Below, in pieces: positions 9,577 through 21,500 of a DNA stretch of 29,561 nucleotides; positions within the stretch are counted from its first letter, which is position 1; each line of letters begins with the position of its first letter. Made by a program: the position numbers and the translations under genes. A model generated the notes under the pieces. The model did not search any database, was not told where the DNA came from, and was given only the letters and a program-made list of their open reading frames with translations. The DNA lies in NCBI RefSeq assembly GCF_000485595.1, contig NW_014577067.1, positions 585,482-615,042 on the forward strand, in the 5' to 3' direction. The stretch comes from Priapulus caudatus. Its lineage: Eukaryota > Priapulida > Priapulimorpha > Priapulimorphida > Priapulidae.

Positions 9577-11390
9577 GCCGCGTTCACACGGAGCGTTCGT
9601 CCTGGGGCGAAAACGATCCGAGACTGACCCAGATCAAAAACGACACGGAGCGATCAGTTCTAGCTGCGAGCTGCGAGTTGAAAAAACAAGTGCCGCGGAG
9701 CGACAGCGCTCACCTAACGTCTACTGCAGTGACTCTGTGGTGGAGTGGTGGGATTCTAGTAAACCCTGTTAGTCCCAAATGTGTTCACATACGCGCCGAA
9801 ACAGTGGAAGGCACAGGGATGGTATCAGGAACCTTCTCAAAGGAATGTTCATTGGGATCGTTATGAAAGTTGCCACGAGATGGCGCATATGTTTAAGTGT
9901 CTTAAGATTAAAGATGAAAGCTCCCATCGTACGTAGTAGTAACAACTATTTGCAAGACAGAATAGGTAAGCACTCATCCATTTACCTACGCAAGCCTACA
10001 GGCTGAAATAGAGAGCTGCCACCTGTAACTAATTAATGCAGGCAAAAACTACAGAGTACCAGAGATGCCAACACTTTTCTGAGCAAACTGTAGTGAGGAT
10101 ATCTGAAATCTGTAGTACGAGGGTCACGCAGTGACCCAAGTATGTTAGGGGGGTTCGGGGCATGCCCCCGGGAAATTTTTGATTCCGAGATGCAATTTCC
10201 TGCATTCTGGGACCCAAAATGATAATAAGTTCACACTGATATTTGCTGCTAAATACATGTAGTTATTTTTAATCATGTTATATCAATGTAACACTGAAAC
10301 AAAACACTTAAAACATCATAAAAATGATTTTTTTTCCGATCGTAATAAAAATCGTAGTTGTATGCAAATTGGTCGTAATGGTCAAAATGCAAACGAAATT
10401 CGTATAAAATACGGATAAATCGTAGTGGTTGGCATCTCTGCAGTACTATCACCACCACATGCACTGGCAGTGGCATAAGTTACAGGTAACACACTGACAG
10501 TACAGAATGCCATAGAAATTATACGATTTAAGGAGCATAAACCTTCTTCAACCAAATTTAGCTTTTGAAATTTCACTGTGACATTGTAGCCTCATACATC
10601 CAGGCATGTATAGATTCTACTAGCAAACCCGGCAGTCAAATTCTTTCTAACAGTAATGTTTAACCCTCCTCTTGAGGGTCAAAAGGTGATCCGACACTTA
10701 CTCTTCGCATGTCAGCAGAAAGTACATTTCATGGTCCTTTCAATAAAGCCATAAAAATGCTCCGTCAGACCATGTTCTCAGAAAATGTCTAAAATCTGCC
10801 CTGTGCCCCATTGACCTTTGACCTGTGACCTCCAATTTCGGCACAGTGATGGCTTTTCCTACCATGATGCTATACACCAACTATCACGAGACTAGGTCAA
10901 GCCGTTTAGATTTGTGCCGCAATTCTTCATTTCCTCCCTATACCTTAAGTTAAGGAGGGAATGTTCCCCTTTCTTTTAAACTTCTTGACCTTTGACCTTT
11001 GCCCCCCAGCTTCGACATCCCAACTCGTTTTCGGATTACCCCTCCACGTCCCGAATATCGTGACCGTACGTCGAGCGGTTAAGATTTGTGCCCAACTGTT
11101 GACGGACGGACGGACGGCCGGACAATCATGCGATTCTACAAGCTGCACCCGACTACGTCAGATGAGCTAAAAACAATGCATCCACGTGAACAATACGAAT
11201 TAAACAATCAACGCACAGCAACTCTGTGTAAACTCTGGCTCTCGACACTGGCGACGTCTACCGCCGTACTCATTCTGATCAGGGACGTGTGCCGGTGCTC
11301 GGGTCGTTTTTGTACCGAGAAAAAGTCCGTGTGAACGCTTGGCCCAGGACGCATTTGACACGGGTCGTTTCGCTCCATGTGAACGCAGCT
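9577..11390 (+). mobile_element. non-autonomous DNA-transposon-like element containing dispersed repeat copy B
   Basis: The left end (gcgttcacacggagcg from about 9579) is the inverse of the right end (cgctccatgtgaacgc at 11371-11386). Inside both ends are further matching pieces: tcctgggg / cccaggac and aaaaacgac / gtcgttttt. The core (about 9685-11175) is the dispersed repeat shared with copies A, C and D and ends at gatgagctaaaaa near 11173. No transposase frame is present, so the element would need a helper. A target-site duplication was not clear. That the ends and the core form one element is an inference; the repeat core itself is certain. Confidence 0.55.
10060..10440. mobile_element. 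381-bp MITE nested in dispersed repeat copy B
   Basis: The ends are inverted repeats: CAGAGATGCCAAC at 10060-10072 and its complement gttggcatctctg at 10428-10440. An internal cggggcatgcccccggg palindrome lies near the left end. Copy A lacks it (an empty site near 6553). Only short imperfect flanking repeats (gagtac / cagtac) are visible. The CAG...CTG ends suggest a hAT-like non-autonomous element; the superfamily is inferred. Confidence 0.75.
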
Positions 11391-11400
11391 ATGGTCCCTT

Positions 11401-11460
11401 CATGGATGTAGGATTAGGATCATGATAATTAACTACACTACCTCTAATCCTATATCCATG
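11401..11460. repeat. inverted repeat (hairpin)
   Basis: The arm 11401-11417 (catggatgtaggattag) pairs with 11444-11460 (ctaatcctatatccatg) with one mismatch and a 26-nt AT-rich loop. Confidence 0.75.
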
Positions 11461-12399
11461 GTCGTTACTTCCTTATTGTTGTATTACTTTATCTTTAGTT
11501 AAAGGTTTCCTGCATGTAAAATAGCACACACTGCCATTACTGTGGCACACACTGTAACACAGAGAATCCACAATACTGGCAAGCAGCTAAGCTATTTTTT
11601 GTTTTTCAACATCTGGTTTACGAAACCCATATGACTAGGAGAAAAAACAACAATACCAGACCTGCAATACCCACCAAAATAATTTAGTGTTATAACTTTC
11701 TATCCGAGACCGATTCCAACTATGTACAATGAAGATACAAATGTGTACGTCCAGCAACTTGCTAACAACATAATACATTATCACTCTTCCGTTCTCATCG
11801 GGTGCCTAGACACGAGGTCATGTAGGCAGAGGCTATCCACTCTCCACACTCACATAAGAGTGAGATGTTACCAGCAGAACCATGGACTGTCAAGCTGAGT
11901 AAGATCTTATAATAGCAGATTCAGTAATTGCTGTTTCACCTGCATATCAAACAGCCCATCTAATTAATTATAAATATATTGATTGTTGAACCATTGGAGT
12001 CACCTACTTAATGTTTACTTTCATGAGTAGGGGAATTAAGTTAACAAAAATTGCCATCATAAGGAATATTACAGGTGTACTCTTTGATAGGCAATACAGT
12101 AGTTTCTACCCACAAAAATATTAAGCTTGTGAAATTGCATTCCACGTCAAGTTGATTCTGTCATGGTGGCACCTACTTTTGCTACCAAAACCAGTAAATG
12201 ATATACAATATAGCAGCACATATCACACAATTACACTCAAATGCTATAAAAAGCAGAAATCTCCAAGTGCTGCCACCTAGTGCAATGACTAGAGCATGCA
12301 AACTCTGTTGGCAATAGACTACATGCCTAGCTACTGACTTGTTCTGCAAGCTCTCACCGCCCCCATTCTGGTAACCTGATATTTTAAGGAACGGTTGTG
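11461..12399. other. intergenic DNA downstream of HBS1L
   Basis: AT-rich sequence between the transposon-like block and the HBS1L 3' end. I see no reading frame of note, no RNA gene and no clear repeat structure. Confidence 0.6.
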
Positions 12400-12422
12400 C
12401 ATTCTTGTAGCCTCCTAGCAAC

Positions 12423-12428
12423 TTTATT
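12423..12428 (-). promoter_or_regulatory. polyadenylation signal AATAAA for canonical HBS1L
   Basis: Exact AATAAA on the minus strand, about 127 nt past the stop codon of the terminal exon, giving a 3' UTR of about 150 nt. It is the first such hexamer after the stop. Confidence 0.6.
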
Positions 12429-12554
12429 GCCACAGTCCAGTCTTAGAGCAGACTGCATAGCAGGGACATAGCAACATGGCCGATGTAACGCAAGACCTAC
12501 TGACCTATGGCTGTCCGAGGTCTGCAGCTTTAGCAACAATCACTCAGCCAGCAT

Positions 12555-12566
12555 TCACGATATAAT
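12555..12566 (-). CDS. HBS1L: HBS1L terminal exon, coding part
   Basis: After a good 3' splice site (ttctactgtcttgcag) the phase-0 continuation reads Ile-Ile-Ser-stop, so the protein ends VTEIIS. Relatives end in VTE plus two or three residues, which supports this tiny exon. The 3' UTR follows to about 12400. Confidence 0.65.
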   Translation of the reverse strand: MIS

Positions 12567-15500
12567 CTGCAAGACAGTAGAATAAATGGTCACAATCATC
12601 CGATACTAAAACGTCTCAACTACTAAATGCTTAACAGAATGACCATTGTATGCTAACGAAGGCTAACGAATTCCTCGTCACTCGCATTTTTAATTTGTCA
12701 CCAAATATAAAGAAAGAAATTGCCGACAATAGAACTTTGCAATATGTATGAGTACACGAACCCCGTATGCAACCTGATGTAATTCTTTTCGTCAATCTAC
12801 ACTCTGCTCATTCACGCAAAACTCATACCTCACAAATTCACGGGTTTCCCTCACCGACGCCCCATGCCCCCCCCCCTTGCTGCACCGTGTACAGGTGGCG
12901 CTCACCTCTGTGACGAGCCCAGCAGCGATCGTGTGACCGGAGTAGCGCAGCATGAATCGGCCCAGGTCGCGGTTGTCCTTGTACAGCTCCATGCAGATCG
13001 GCCGCTCGATGGCCAGCTCTATGAGGGCGTTGCTCTGCTTCGTCAGGCACCTGCAGGCAGAACGCAAACGCGCCTATCATTTACTGAAAGGCACAACATG
13101 GGTGGGTGCGGGGGGGGGGGGGGTCAAACCCATATACGAGGTTAACTCACAGGAAACCCCCTGAAAAACGGACCTTCATAGACAGTTGCCAATTACACAA
13201 AAACGGTTTCACATTGCTTGGTGCCATGGAAATTGTCAAATTTCAGGGGCACAGTGGCAAGTTAGGAGGGCAACCACGGCACTTGCCATTAGTGCTGTGG
13301 TGAAATTCACTATTATAGGTGATATAGCAAACAAAGCTATCACCAAACTGCACGTCTAAAAATGAAAACAAAAACATTAGATAGTAAAACTTTCAAATTA
13401 GGAGCAGCTTACTGCATGGCAGCAGCAATGTGAATGGATCAACGACAATCTGACACTGACCTAGGTCGCTTCTTGATCACCTCTCCATTGCTCTTGTGCA
13501 GCTGACTGATAAGTTTACGTATCACGGCTGTTTCATTCAGCATCTGGTAATGGAACACAACCTGCAAGAGGCAATTGTTGTACGTGAGCTATCTCATGCA
13601 GTGGAAGCTCCTATATATCGCACAGTGTCAGCCACTAGATATCTCATTCAGTGACACTGGCTTAATGGTATGTATCCTTAACCAATTTCTAACAGCCATT
13701 TCGATGACCTTGACTCAATCATATTCACTCTACCGTAGTTACAAAACGTGGACCAGATAAGATAGTAGATTGATGTAAGCCAGCGTAAAGTGGGCGTAGG
13801 TAAACTCACAGGAAAGCCTCGGGTGATGGGCATGTCTATGTTGAAGACGACGATGCGAGCCTGAATCACCGACGCGACGCGTATCGGCTGTGCGGCGTAG
13901 CACAACACGTGCCCGATCGCCGCGCTCGTCATCTCTATGTTAAACAGCGTCACTATGACGTGGTCCCCGGCAAACGCGCACGTCACCAAGTCATCCTGGA
14001 GCTGTATGGCTGACAAACACAACCGCACTGTGTTAGACCTCCTACATCGTACTGACGACGGTACTAACCGCTACGTAAACTCGAGGAAGCCACTACATCA
14101 CGCTGAAGATATTCCCGGCCATTACATCGCGTTTACGGTAGATCCGTAATCAGATTAACTATCCTTTCAAATCACATCATCGCCCTCACTCGTGGCGAAA
14201 CCTTTTTTCTACAGAGTGACTTAGTAACGGGGCAGCGGGAACTTGCCATAAAAGGAACACACTTCGAACGTTTCCTCGCGGAGAACGCGCTCACCTTTGA
14301 CAAGAGCCATATCGCCGGTGGGCATGACGAGAACCTTCTCGCCCGTCTGCACGCTGCCTGCCTCTATCCTACCCGACACGCAGAAGCCACTACCCATGCC
14401 CTTGTACACGTCCGACACAACGAGTCTGAACGGCTTGTCGACCGGTCGCTGAGGGGCGGCAAACCTGTCTGGAAAGTCAAAACAAAACGCGTGACGATCG
14501 CAACGTCACGCCAGCACAGTGACATTACAACACCTACTAGGCTACTATAGTCGATGCGACATCACAATCGGGCGCAGGCACAGACCGTACTAACGCGGGG
14601 TGGAAAAAAAATTTGCGTGGAAACGTGCGATATTTGCAAACGCCCTGCCGCTCCGCTTATACGCGAAACACCGCGAGAGGCGTCGTGAACCCGAGGCCTA
14701 CCTATGACCTGCAGCATCGACGGCCCGCCGTACCAGCTGCACAGCAGCGGGTCTGTCGCAGCGGCGACGAGGTTTTCTCCCGAGAGCCCGCTGCACGGCA
14801 CGAAGCTCACGTCCTTCTCCTTGAAGCCCGCCTGCTTGAGAAACTGCATCAGCTTGCGCGTGATCTCGTCGAAGCGCTCCTGCGACCAGCCGACCGTGTC
14901 CATCTTGTTCACGGCGACTCCCAGCTGCGAAACGCCTGCGTCGCGTCAACACGAGTTATATACGTACGTCGGCAACAGATTAAAGATGAAAACATTTCGC
15001 TCGCTGCAAGACACATCTGTGTGACATGACTACAATAAATCTTTATGTTAAAACATCCAAAACGTTCGTACGCACCTAGCGACCTGACCAGCAATGCATG
15101 CTCCCTTGTCTGCCCTCCTGATTCGAACCCAGTCTCAAACTCTCCGCGCGTTGCACAAACTACCAAAACGGCGACGTCCGCACTAGCAGCCCCTGTAACC
15201 GCGAGCACACATCTCAGTTCATGTAGTTAGACGTGGCACTTGCCAGTAGCGAAACGACAATAACTTAACTCATAATGACGACTTTCATAAGAAAACCATT
15301 CCGATGACGAATTATGTGAAAATATTACACAAATTTGAAATCAGTGGAAATGGATGAAAACGAGTAAAGCTTTGAAATGGATGCATAACCGGTGAACACT
15401 ACCACCACCCAGACAACATGCAAAGTTAGTATTTAGGGAAACTGTGGGCAAATCGATGTACCATCTAAGAAAGTGAGTTTAACTGTAAAAAGTCAAGTTA

Positions 15501-18500
15501 ACTGAGTAAATTCATAGAAGGCTGAATGACTCACCGAGTAAAACCACTATGATGCTTTTTATAAAAAAAACATCTGTTATAATGCTACAAGATGATACCC
15601 CTGTTAGCAATAGACCTACCTGTGATCATGTTGGGAATGAAGTCTTTATGGCCTGGAGCATCCAGCAGTGTCACAGACTTTGTATCAGTTTCAAATTGTG
15701 TCTGAGCGACATCCATAGTTACTCCTCTTTGCCTGCAGCAGAGATTGATGTAAAACTAATGTCCATAGTTACTTTTTACCATGGTATCAACTAGAGGGAT
15801 TAGGGAAAAAACAAATGTAGTCTGTAATGGGGAAAAGTTGTAACCGAGCAGCAACCTTCCTTGTAATCTAGCAGCAACTATAGCTCTGCCTCATTATTAG
15901 CAAGTATTTCACGATGACATGTTCGTAGATAGAAGAAAGGCTACGTCGATGCAGCTCAAGTACCTCTCCTCTGGGGTTTCGTCCAACACCCACGCGAAGG
16001 CAAACGAAGATTTTCCCTGCTTGCGAGACTCTTGCTCATACTTGTGCATTGTTCGCTGGTTCACCTGATATGGGAAGCGAGTGTACGATTAGCGTATTAC
16101 AATAGTTAGAGTTACACTAGTGTATACCTATAACATGCACATACACATATAAGATCACACTCTTTGTTCGCAGCAACACATTTTTAGCGGACTCAGCAAT
16201 GTGTGACTATATCGAACACTACTGATCTCTATTTGTCTAGTTTTGCAGAAACCTAACAATAGGCGACAGCAGAATAACCAGCAGAATCGCACTATGCACT
16301 TTCTGACATATGTTGTCTTACCTGACCAAGCTTGTAAAGAACATGGCCCATGAGTGTGGATTTTCCGGCGTCTACGTGCCCTATGACAACCAGGTTCAGC
16401 ATCTGTTTTTTCGTTGCTTTCCGCTTCTCATACTCCATTTCCATGTCCAGCTTGTCTAAACCTTTAGCCCTACACCCACCGAACACAAGTTCGCCATTTA
16501 GTATTGACAAATAGCGCGAATGAAGTGGGAATGATCCTGCCTAGTTAAACAAGAGCTGCAGAGCGTCTGGGCTCATCTGAGGTCTGTTGCTACGGTCATA
16601 AACGTAACATTTAAGTCGTGCGTAGTGACCTTTGTTAGGCGCAGATATGCAGATACGCAGTTGCGTACACATCATTTCAGCAACCTTCTGCATTCTGCAT
16701 ACCTCCCAAATCCCATTGGTTGATACAAATCGCGTGCCTGAAACTCCCGTTTTATGGTGCATTGTGACCATAACCATAACCCTATTAAAAATAAATAAAT
16801 GAATTTGTTGTAAAAATTATTGTAAATAAATAATGTAAATATTTGCGTTTTGGCAATAATTGGAAAAAAATAGTTAAATGGATAAAGATAGAAAAATACA
16901 GAAAACAGGTAAATAATAAAAAATCAGATGGGATTCGATCCAACGACCTTTGAGCCGTGACGCCTGTGCTGTACGCGTTCGGCTATCCAGGCTTATTGTG
17001 TTTCTAGATTATGGATGTGCCATGAATATGACAACACTGTGACGTCATTGAGGAAGTTCAGGAATCCATGTTTAACCCTCCTCTTGAGGGTGAAAAGGTT
17101 ATCAGACACTTACTCATCACATGTCAGTGGAAAGCACATTTCATGGTCCTTTCAATAAAGTGATAAAAATGGTAGGTCAGCGCTATAACAAAAAAGTTTT
17201 TCAATCTGTTCATTAGGCCATGTCCTCAGAAAATGTCTGATATCTGACCTTTCCCCCACTGCCCTTTGACCTGTGACCTCCAATTTCGCACTGGTGATGG
17301 GTTTCCTGCCCATCACACTATACATCGAATATTAAGAGCATAGGTCGAGCCGTTAAGATTTGTGCCGCAATTCCGTATTTCCTCCTATACCTTAAGAGTA
17401 ACTATTGCGAGAGTTTTCCAGTGTTTTCACCACTTTCATGACACCTACCGTTATTGCTTGAGTAACAGCAATTGTCTAGAGTAACAATAAAATGTCTTAG
17501 AACCTTCGTATTCACCAAAAAAGTGCCAGTTTCAAACTACTAGTTTGGTAAACAATCGTTTGTTGTCATCTTGAAATTAGCCGGAAGTATGGATTAGCTA
17601 GTGGCGCCACCGCTTATCTGCCATAGACAAAGTACAGGCTCTCTCAAATCATGCACTTGTTTTCAATTAATCACCGACACAAATACAAGTTTACCAATTC
17701 TGCCATTAGGCATTATCGCGACACGATAAAATGCATTGCTGTTACGATGAGTTCATATCCAATTTTCTATGCTATAACTGCATAAAATATTAGTATTTTT
17801 AATGTTGGTGTAATCAGTGATATTTCCCCTGTCAGGTGAGACTATATTCAACTATATTTAGTTTTTCTAAGCAAAAATCTCGCAATACACACTTTAAGGG
17901 GGAAATATTCCCCCTCCGTTTACACATCTTGACCTTTGACCCTCGTTTGACCTCCACATTTGTCATCCTGAGTTCCCTTCACGCCCCCCCCCCACGTCCC
18001 GAATATCGTGACCGTACGTCGAGCGGTTAAGATTTGTGCCCAACTGTTGACGGACGGATGGATGATCATGCGATTCTACAAGCTGCATCTGACTACGTCA
18101 GATGAGCTAAAAATAGAGACATGCTTACGATCAGGGGGTAATATATTTTGAAAGAGCAAGTAAGACTTTCTAAGAAGTGTCGTCAAGCATTCATCGACAT
18201 TTACGATTTTCTCGCCATCATGACCGTCGTGAATTCCCGTACTTTGAAGCAGACTTGGGCAGACTCGGAGTGGAAGCAGGCGCGGGCGAGGAGGCATCTG
18301 TAGCCTGCTCCAAGGTTCTCGTCTTCCTCGGTGGCACCTCCAGCGTCTTCTCGGGAGACTTCTCCGGCGTCCTGTCAGGCGTGCGTTCTCTCGACATCGG
18401 CCGCGATCCAGATCCAGATCCAGACCCAGACCGAGTTTCCTTCTGCATGCAAAACGCGGTTGTCAACGAGTGTTGCGCACTTAAACGTATCTTTCCAGCT

Positions 18501-21500
18501 GCCAGACGGATGGCTGCTGATAACTTTTATATTCTAGGTGATGTGCTCTAGACGTTGCAATGCACTTGGCAGTGCTCGAAATAAGAAAAAAAATGTGGTT
18601 GTCCTGCGGACAACCCAGGCATCAAATCGGGTTGTCCGCAACAATTTCTGGTTGTCCCAAAAAAATATCCCCAAATCTCCTATTTTCAATCACATAATAA
18701 ATTAATAATATGGTCAGAAAACACCCAAAAACAGTGGTGTAGCCAGGATTTTGTAACAAGGGGGGGGGGCAAAAACAGCAAACTGCGCAAAATAGTGGAT
18801 GACTTAATACTTTAATGGCTCCTCCGTCTCCCTCTCCACATCCTACGGCTCCTCTACCTTCTCTGCAATCTTTGTTTTGGGTGCCATGCGAAAAGGCGAC
18901 ATTTTTGTTCATTGTTCTCTGCTCCCAAGATATGTAATTGTTCAGTGGCGGATCTAGGATTCCAGGGAGGGGGTGAAAAACAAGCGGGGGGTATGGGGGT
19001 CCTCCCCCAGAAAATTTTGAAAATGTAGATCGCAGGAGATGGTATTTGCGGCACTTTTGAGTACATATACAGCCTTCATTCTGACTACGACAATTCTCTT
19101 TTTTTTAAACTTTCGGATCAACATGAATCCCCACTGTTGTTTGTTTTGCATGGGCAAAGCCATCGGAAAATTCAAAATAATAATGGAATAAAAATACCAA
19201 AATGTAAGGGTGAACTTGCTGGTTTGCTGGTTCCAAATCGAGTTGAATTCACCTCTCATAAATCAGAAAACCTGACATATACCAGTGTTGGAAATAGCAG
19301 CTGGTATGCGTTGCTTTCCCACACCATAGATTAATGGCGGGCCGCCAGGCTATAAGTGCTCTTGGAGAACCCCTGAGAAAAACATAAATAAAGTGCGTTT
19401 TTCGTCACATTTTTCTTGGTTGTCCACCGGACAATGTCTCAGACTGGTTAGGTTGTCCGGCGCAAATTCTGGTTGTCTCGGACAACCGGACAACGCTTAT
19501 TTCGAGCACTGCTTGGCATTATATTTATGCACTTCTTGGGAAAAATTTGTATGAAAGGAGTTAAAAAATATTGTTTTGTAACATTGGTCACGTGGCGCAG
19601 TTTCATTTGTTCAGTGTTTGTTTTACATATGCTTACCCATCTCTCAACTCATACGATAATATACATGGAAATAATTACAAGAGTAACAGCGTATGTTTTG
19701 ATGCCAATGCTCCTACCTTGGGCATCTCAAACCCCTCTGTCCTTTGACCACTGAAGTTGATCATCGCTACAGAGTTAGTGATGCGAGCAGTCGCGTCACC
19801 AGGTGGCACCACAACCACAGGCTTCGGAAGCAGACGATCACTGGGCGCTTTCTGGACGACAGGCATTTTTCGTTGAGATCCTACGACACGAAATAAATGT
19901 AAAACGTAACCATATCAAAGTACTCTGCTAGTGTAGCTCTTACAGGTTCTGAAACTGTGGCCATACATAAACAGTCATCATCGTACCGTGAACAAACAAG
20001 GATTGTAATGAAATACGCATTAATTTATTTAGAAAGTAACAAAACTCAACATGACAAAAAACAAATAATTAAAGTCAAGCTAAAAAACTACTTTTTCACA
20101 GTTATCATCCTACTATTTGACCTGCATACAACATACTTTGCCCATAGCCTTCTCGAAAAGCCTCTCTCTGTCTACTGAGCACTATGTCATCTGGTGAAGG
20201 TGTGCCAAAATCAAATGGTACCACAATCCTAGTTTGTTTCTGTTCAGAGTCTGAATCAGTAACTGATGCCTTTATGTCAGAGCAGGCCTCTCTACCAGCT
20301 ACTGATTCTGGAGTATCTGAGTCACCCAGAGGTGCAGTTGTATTTACATAAGTAGTTACTGCTGAATCAAGAGAACTATCACATGACGCTGTGTCTAAAT
20401 CAGCTTCTGATTCCACGACTTCAGACCCACTATCTGATGGCCCTGCATCATTGCCAGAATGGCTACGAGATGGCACTGCATCCCTGCCAGGATGACCATC
20501 AGATGGCTCTGCATCCTTGCCAGAATGGCTACCAGATGGCACGGCATCCATGCCAGGATGGCTATCAGATGGATTCGCCTCCAGATCTGCCTTTTCAGAT
20601 TCCTGCCCATAAGAGTTACTTCTCAGAGACAGGACATCTGCACCTTCCTTCGTGCCAGCCTGGTAAAGAGCTCGCAGAACCCAGTACAGATTTGGTTGGC
20701 TGCGCACTTCAGACGAGGTCAACCCATCTCTCCGCAGCAAAAAGTCGCTCGGTTCAAAAATATTTACACGGTACGGAGCAGACGGTCTGCAGCACAGAGC
20801 ATGCGCAAATCCGGATGGCTTTTTGGACAAGGCACTGACGTTTGCACCGGATGTTGATGACTGAGGTTGCCGAAACGGAAAACCATCGGTCAATGAAAGG
20901 TCGAAGTTCACTTCCTGGTGTGCCGACGGGCGAGGTGCGCTTGTGCGAAGATCCTCGCGATCTATGGATGCAGGTGACTTATTGTCACTAGCCCAACCAC
21001 ACTGAGGTAGAGACGTTGCATCATGACCAGGCAAGAGTACAACGCCATGTGGCACAGACGGATGAGACGACAATGAAAACTGGGCGCATGGTGGGTTGGT
21101 AGGCTTACAATCTGGTGATGACGCCAGTGATGACAATGAAAACTGGGACGGCGGTGGGTTGGTAGTCTTACAATCTATTGAGGATACCAGCGATAACAAT
21201 GAAAACTGTGAGGACGGAGAGTTGGTAGTCTTACAATCTGGTGATGATGCCAGAGATGACAATGAAAACTGGGAGGGCGGATGGTTGGTAGTCTTACAAT
21301 CTGGTGATGATGCCAGAGATGACAATGAAAACTGGGAGGGCGGAGGGTTGGTAGTCTTAAAATCTGGTGATGATGCCAGTGATGACAATGAAAATTGGGA
21401 GGGCGGAGGGTTGGTAGCCTTACAATCTGGTGATGATGCCAGAGATGACAATGAAAACTGTGACGGCAGTGGATTGGCAGGCGTGCAATCCGGTGATGAT

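Noticed and set aside
16925-17000. Functional tRNA gene
   Set aside because: B box is near consensus, but acceptor and anticodon stems do not close, so it was called SINE-like instead.
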